Assembly: GCA_033032175.1 (NCBI GenBank)
Contig: CM065324.1
Coordinates: forward strand, 2,604,001 to 2,668,000
Direction of reading: 5' to 3'
From: Saturnia japonica
Lineage: Eukaryota; Arthropoda; Insecta; Lepidoptera; Saturniidae
DNA: 64,000 nt
Position numbers and translations under genes: made by a program. This document shows positions 60,905 to 64,000 of this stretch, one piece after another (positions within the stretch are counted from its first letter, which is position 1; each line of letters begins with the position of its first letter). The notes under the pieces are model-generated. The model made no database searches, was not told the DNA's origin, and saw only the letters and a list, made by a program, of their open reading frames with translations.

Positions 60905-61390
60905 ACAACGCGTGGCGGGGTTTGCTAATTAATAAAATTTAAGTGTCTGTTGGTAATGTTAAAATAACAGCCTTTTACTAAATGCATATGAAAGTATATA
61001 CGGCACTTATAAACAAAATACCCATTTTAAATATTTTTGAATCAACGAAACTTTCACTGGCTGATAGCTGATGTTTTAAGGAGTAACTTAGGATACTTTT
61101 ATTTTGGAAAAAAGTTAGGGTTCCGCGCAAATTTAAATCAATTCAGAAACGATAATTTTGAGGCGCTTAATGGTTTACGCTATATCAACTTAATGTAGTA
61201 CATAATTGTACATTTTAAAAATACCTACAAAACAGCCAGCGTGAGCTGAATAAGAATATAATATACAATAAGCATTTTTGTCCTTAAAATATCCTGGAAC
61301 GGAGGGTGGGGCGGGGGGGGGGGGGGGGGGGGGGTAGTACGTTTCGCGTGTTGCCCATCGTCGGCATTCTGTAGTCCACGCGGGCACAGA
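60905..61390 (-). repeat. Repeat family R, reverse copy with poly(G) expansion
   Basis: It has GGCTGATAGCTGATGTTTTA, TAGGGTTCCGCGCAAATT, TTAATGTAGTACATAATT, CATCGTCGGCATTCTGTAGT and CCACGCGGGCACAGAC. A 22-G run at 61313-61334 lies between body and head. Confidence 0.6.
61313..61334 (+). repeat. Homopolymer of 22 G
   Basis: An uninterrupted G run preceded by GGAGGGTGGGGC. Potential to form G-quadruplexes. The length may be affected by assembly or sequencing. Confidence 0.85.
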
Positions 61391-62210
61391 CTGACAACTA
61401 TGTAGTAATAAATATTATTAAAAAATAATTCCGGTCATTGAATGTCTCATTACCGGACAAAAGCCTCTCCCTTATGGATGGTATGCGCCGTGCCAGTATA
61501 CGACGTATTGGTTATTTCAAACTTTGAGAAAGTTCACTCTTCTATATTTTTCTCATTCATTTCATAAACGTAGGTACCAGGAAAACATTTCCCAAGCGTA
61601 CATATTTATTAAGTTTTCTTTTACCGTTGGCCGACCTACCTATTTTAAATTGTAAATGTTGAAGAATTCAGGGCTCGAACCTACGGGCATTAAATCGATA
61701 TTCCAGTATTCTATCAAAACCACTAGGACTTACTCGCAATAAACTAAAAGGAATCATTGTAACTCAACATTTTTAGTTATCTATGTTAAAAGAAATCAAT
61801 AGATTGTTCTACAAATAATATATTACATCATAAATCAAATTAATACAAGGTGGTCACGTGTACCTACCGCCGCGCGCGCCGGTTACTGGACAACACATTG
61901 ATAGGCAATTTAGATTTTATTGAACAAGCCTGTAATTCGTCAACCAATAAACATTTCAATAAACTTGATGGATATTTCTCAGAATTGGTCCTCATCAGTG
62001 TTATTATGCTTCATCAATCAAGGTGATTTACATTATTTTTTTTCATTATTAGTAGATACATGTTACGAAAATATACAATTATACAGTAATATTAAACAAA
62101 CAGTTTGTTGCTTTATACATAATTACTAAAAATATTGACCAAGAAATGACCTGGCACCGTAACGTTTCAATACAGACTAGAAGTAGAATGACCTCCATCA
62201 CTCAGCTTCC
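61391..62210. other. Intergenic; possible tRNA-like fragment near 61670
   Basis: 61660-61735 contains TCAGGGCTCGAACCTACGGG, reminiscent of a reversed tRNA T-arm of a SINE, but no full unit was recognised. No gene. Confidence 0.3.
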
Positions 62211-62214
62211 TGCT

Positions 62215-62480
62215 TTTTATAGATTTTTTGCGCGGAACCCTAATTCTTTTTCTAGTATAAAAGTAGCATATGTTACTCCTTATAACATCAGCTATCTACC
62301 AGTGAAAGTCTCATCAAAATCGGTCTAACTGTTTCGGATATTACCTACCTAGAACAAACAAATAACAATTTTAAAAATGTTTTTTTTTGCTATAGGTATC
62401 GTATATACACTTTCATATGCATTTAGTAAAAAGCAGATATTTTGAAATTACAAACAAACACTTTAATTTTATTAATTGTA
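62215..62480 (+). repeat. Repeat family R, tail portion
   Basis: TTGCGCGGAACCCTAATTCT, GTTACTCCTTATAACATCAG, CTATCTACCAGTGAAAGTCT and later CACTTTCATATGCATTTAGT: the reverse of the tail in 60905-61100. Confidence 0.55.
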
Positions 62481-62484
62481 TATT

Positions 62485-63455
62485 ATAGATAATCTAAAAA
62501 TAATGGTAACCGCCACATCTTGGTTACCGCCTATAAACAAAATCACCTAAACGTTGCTTTATTTTTTCTCGTGCTAAATCCTCTGTAGTTAGTTCATCTA
62601 AATTATATTTCTAGACAATCTAGACCCACCGGTCGCGGTTTAAACTGTGCTTTGTTGTCAGTTAGTCTTAAGAAATCATTAAATGAGGCTTACTCACAGG
62701 TTTTGCGAGCTGCAAGCTGGCCACACATTCCGAATAATATGTAAAATCAACAGTCATCAAAGCCGCACATATTTACACAGGTAATCGTTTCGCTTGCAAT
62801 TAGGGTTGCCAATATCTCTTGTACCGTCTCTAATTTTTCCGGCGCTTTTAATGTAGGTATGAATATGCACTATAAATATATTTTCACAAGAATTTTAATT
62901 TTGTCAATTCTTCAATACTCTTCGCTTCGCAAAGTATGTTTTCTGCATCGTGGTTAATAAAGGATTTTTTATGCCTACAAATATTTTATTGTGTTCATAT
63001 ACTTATGTCCGTACATTTTTGTGTTAATAAACATCCCGAATGCTGATAATTCACAGTGCATACTCTTATACTATACATACTAATAATATTGTAAAGGTCG
63101 AGAGATTGTTTTGAGATTGAGACAGTAAAAATATATAAATAAACATTAAAAGTTGGCAACCCTGTCTACGGGTGTATCCACAGTCAATATTTGTTTATTC
63201 TAATAGACATGATAAATATTTGATCATTAAATCCCAAATTAGCGTTATCTAGAAACATAATAAGGAAGAAATGCGGAGTAAGGGAGATCGTTGACAATTT
63301 TTCTATTAGGATCCGAACAATTTTACACCGAATTTTAGACTCCACAAAATAAAGTTATTTCAAAAATCTATCACTGAAGAGAATGGAAATGAAAAAAAAT
63401 TTTTTTAACATTTGCAATTTTCAGCTTCAATGCTTTAAATTGAAAAAATATATGT
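62485..63455. other. Intergenic, nothing recognised
   Basis: AT-rich; no supported gene. Confidence 0.3.
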
Positions 63456-63458
63456 TAC

Positions 63459-64000
63459 TAGCGGTGTGCCCGCGGCTCCGCATGCGTTTGTTACTACGCA
63501 ATAATTATTTAAATACCTTTATATTGTTGACATTTCATATGCCGTATCAATTGAGGAGTGGCATGTATTTCCCGTGTATAATTTTCATCAAAATCGGTTG
63601 AAAACTATTATTCTAATGTACAATTTCTAATTCATTATTAACAATTTTTATAGCCTCTCAATTATAGTATGATGTATGTTTCCCGTCTACAAAATTTAAT
63701 CAGAATCGGTTGAGAATTGATGAAAATTAAACTTTTTGAATTACTTTTTTTTTGACAATATATACTATCATTTCAAATCAACAAAACGGTTGTCATGGAA
63801 GCTGTTATTTCCCTTTTACATACTGTCATCTCCTATTTTTTACCTTTAAAGTTTTATTTTCCTTACAAAAAGTACCCTATGTTCTTTCCCAAGGTCCAAT
63901 CGGTTTCTATATCAAACTTCATCAAAATTGATTCAGTTGTTTAGGCGTGAAAACGTAACAGACAAACAGAGTTACTTTCACATTTATAATATTAGTATGG
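63459..64000 (+). repeat. CCCGCGGC-type repeat running off the window
   Basis: The head is ACTAGCGGTGTGCCCGCGGC. It has internal repeats of AAAATCGGTTGA or GAATCGGTTGAGAA (63590, 63700) and CAAAATTGATTCAGTTGTTT. The tail at the very end is AACAGACAAACAGAGTTACT and then TTCACATTTATAATATTAG, the same tail type as family S. Confidence 0.6.

Noticed and set aside
1..64000. CRISPR arrays, operons or other prokaryotic systems
   Set aside because: Spliced genes, SINEs, non-LTR elements and errantivirus structure indicate an insect nuclear genome; no regularly spaced repeat arrays of CRISPR type were seen.

Overview
The window looks like nuclear DNA of a moth or butterfly. It is AT-rich, its genes have small exons and long introns, and most of the rest is interspersed repeats of types I know from Lepidoptera: repeats that open with a CCCGCGGCTTCG-type head, short tRNA-derived repeats, mariner elements, an RTE-like relic and an insect errantivirus. 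The species assignment is inference. No similarity search was run.

Host genes. (1) On the minus strand, 6028 down to 2375 and running off the left edge, six short exons with mutually compatible phases encode the N-terminal third of an SLC13/INDY-like (DASS family) membrane transporter. The usual Ser-Asn-Thr signature is altered. (2) Head to head with it, 516 bp away, a five-exon CRAL-TRIO (alpha-tocopherol-transfer-protein-like) gene runs on the plus strand from 6545 to 35195 and encodes 301 residues. Its introns of 8.5, 7.4, 10.3 and 1.5 kb are swollen by mobile elements. (3) At 46251-47999 a single coding exon, preceded by a strong splice acceptor, encodes an unrecognised 582-residue, probably disordered protein. 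It carries NPF motifs, LNP-type repeats, several short tyrosine motifs and a candidate RVxF phosphatase-docking motif.

Mobile elements. There is an internally deleted Tigger/pogo element (1291-2180) that keeps a DNA-binding-domain ORF. A mariner (19328-20620) is inserted precisely in the tail of another repeat, and a second mariner is represented by a 5' fragment (15741-15978). A CR1/L2-like non-LTR retrotransposon with two uninterrupted ORFs (about 26502-30250, minus) sits in intron 3 of the CRAL-TRIO gene. There are RTE-like and jockey-like relics, a gypsy integrase/LTR relic (43624 to about 45030) nested in a possible hAT-like element, and several fold-back or terminal-inverted-repeat elements. 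The most complete element is an errantivirus (endogenous gypsy-type retrovirus) at 50862-58638. It has identical 307-bp LTRs, a 4-bp ACAT target duplication, a tRNA primer site, gag, pol and env.

The most notable observations are these: a canonical -1 slippery heptamer directly before the ORF1 stop of the non-LTR element, leading into an ORF2 that has no AUG near its start; the apparently young errantivirus with FG-containing repeats in Gag and hairpin/tandem repeats in its leader; the divergent SLC13-like gene sharing an upstream region with a CRAL-TRIO gene; and the motif-rich orphan protein.
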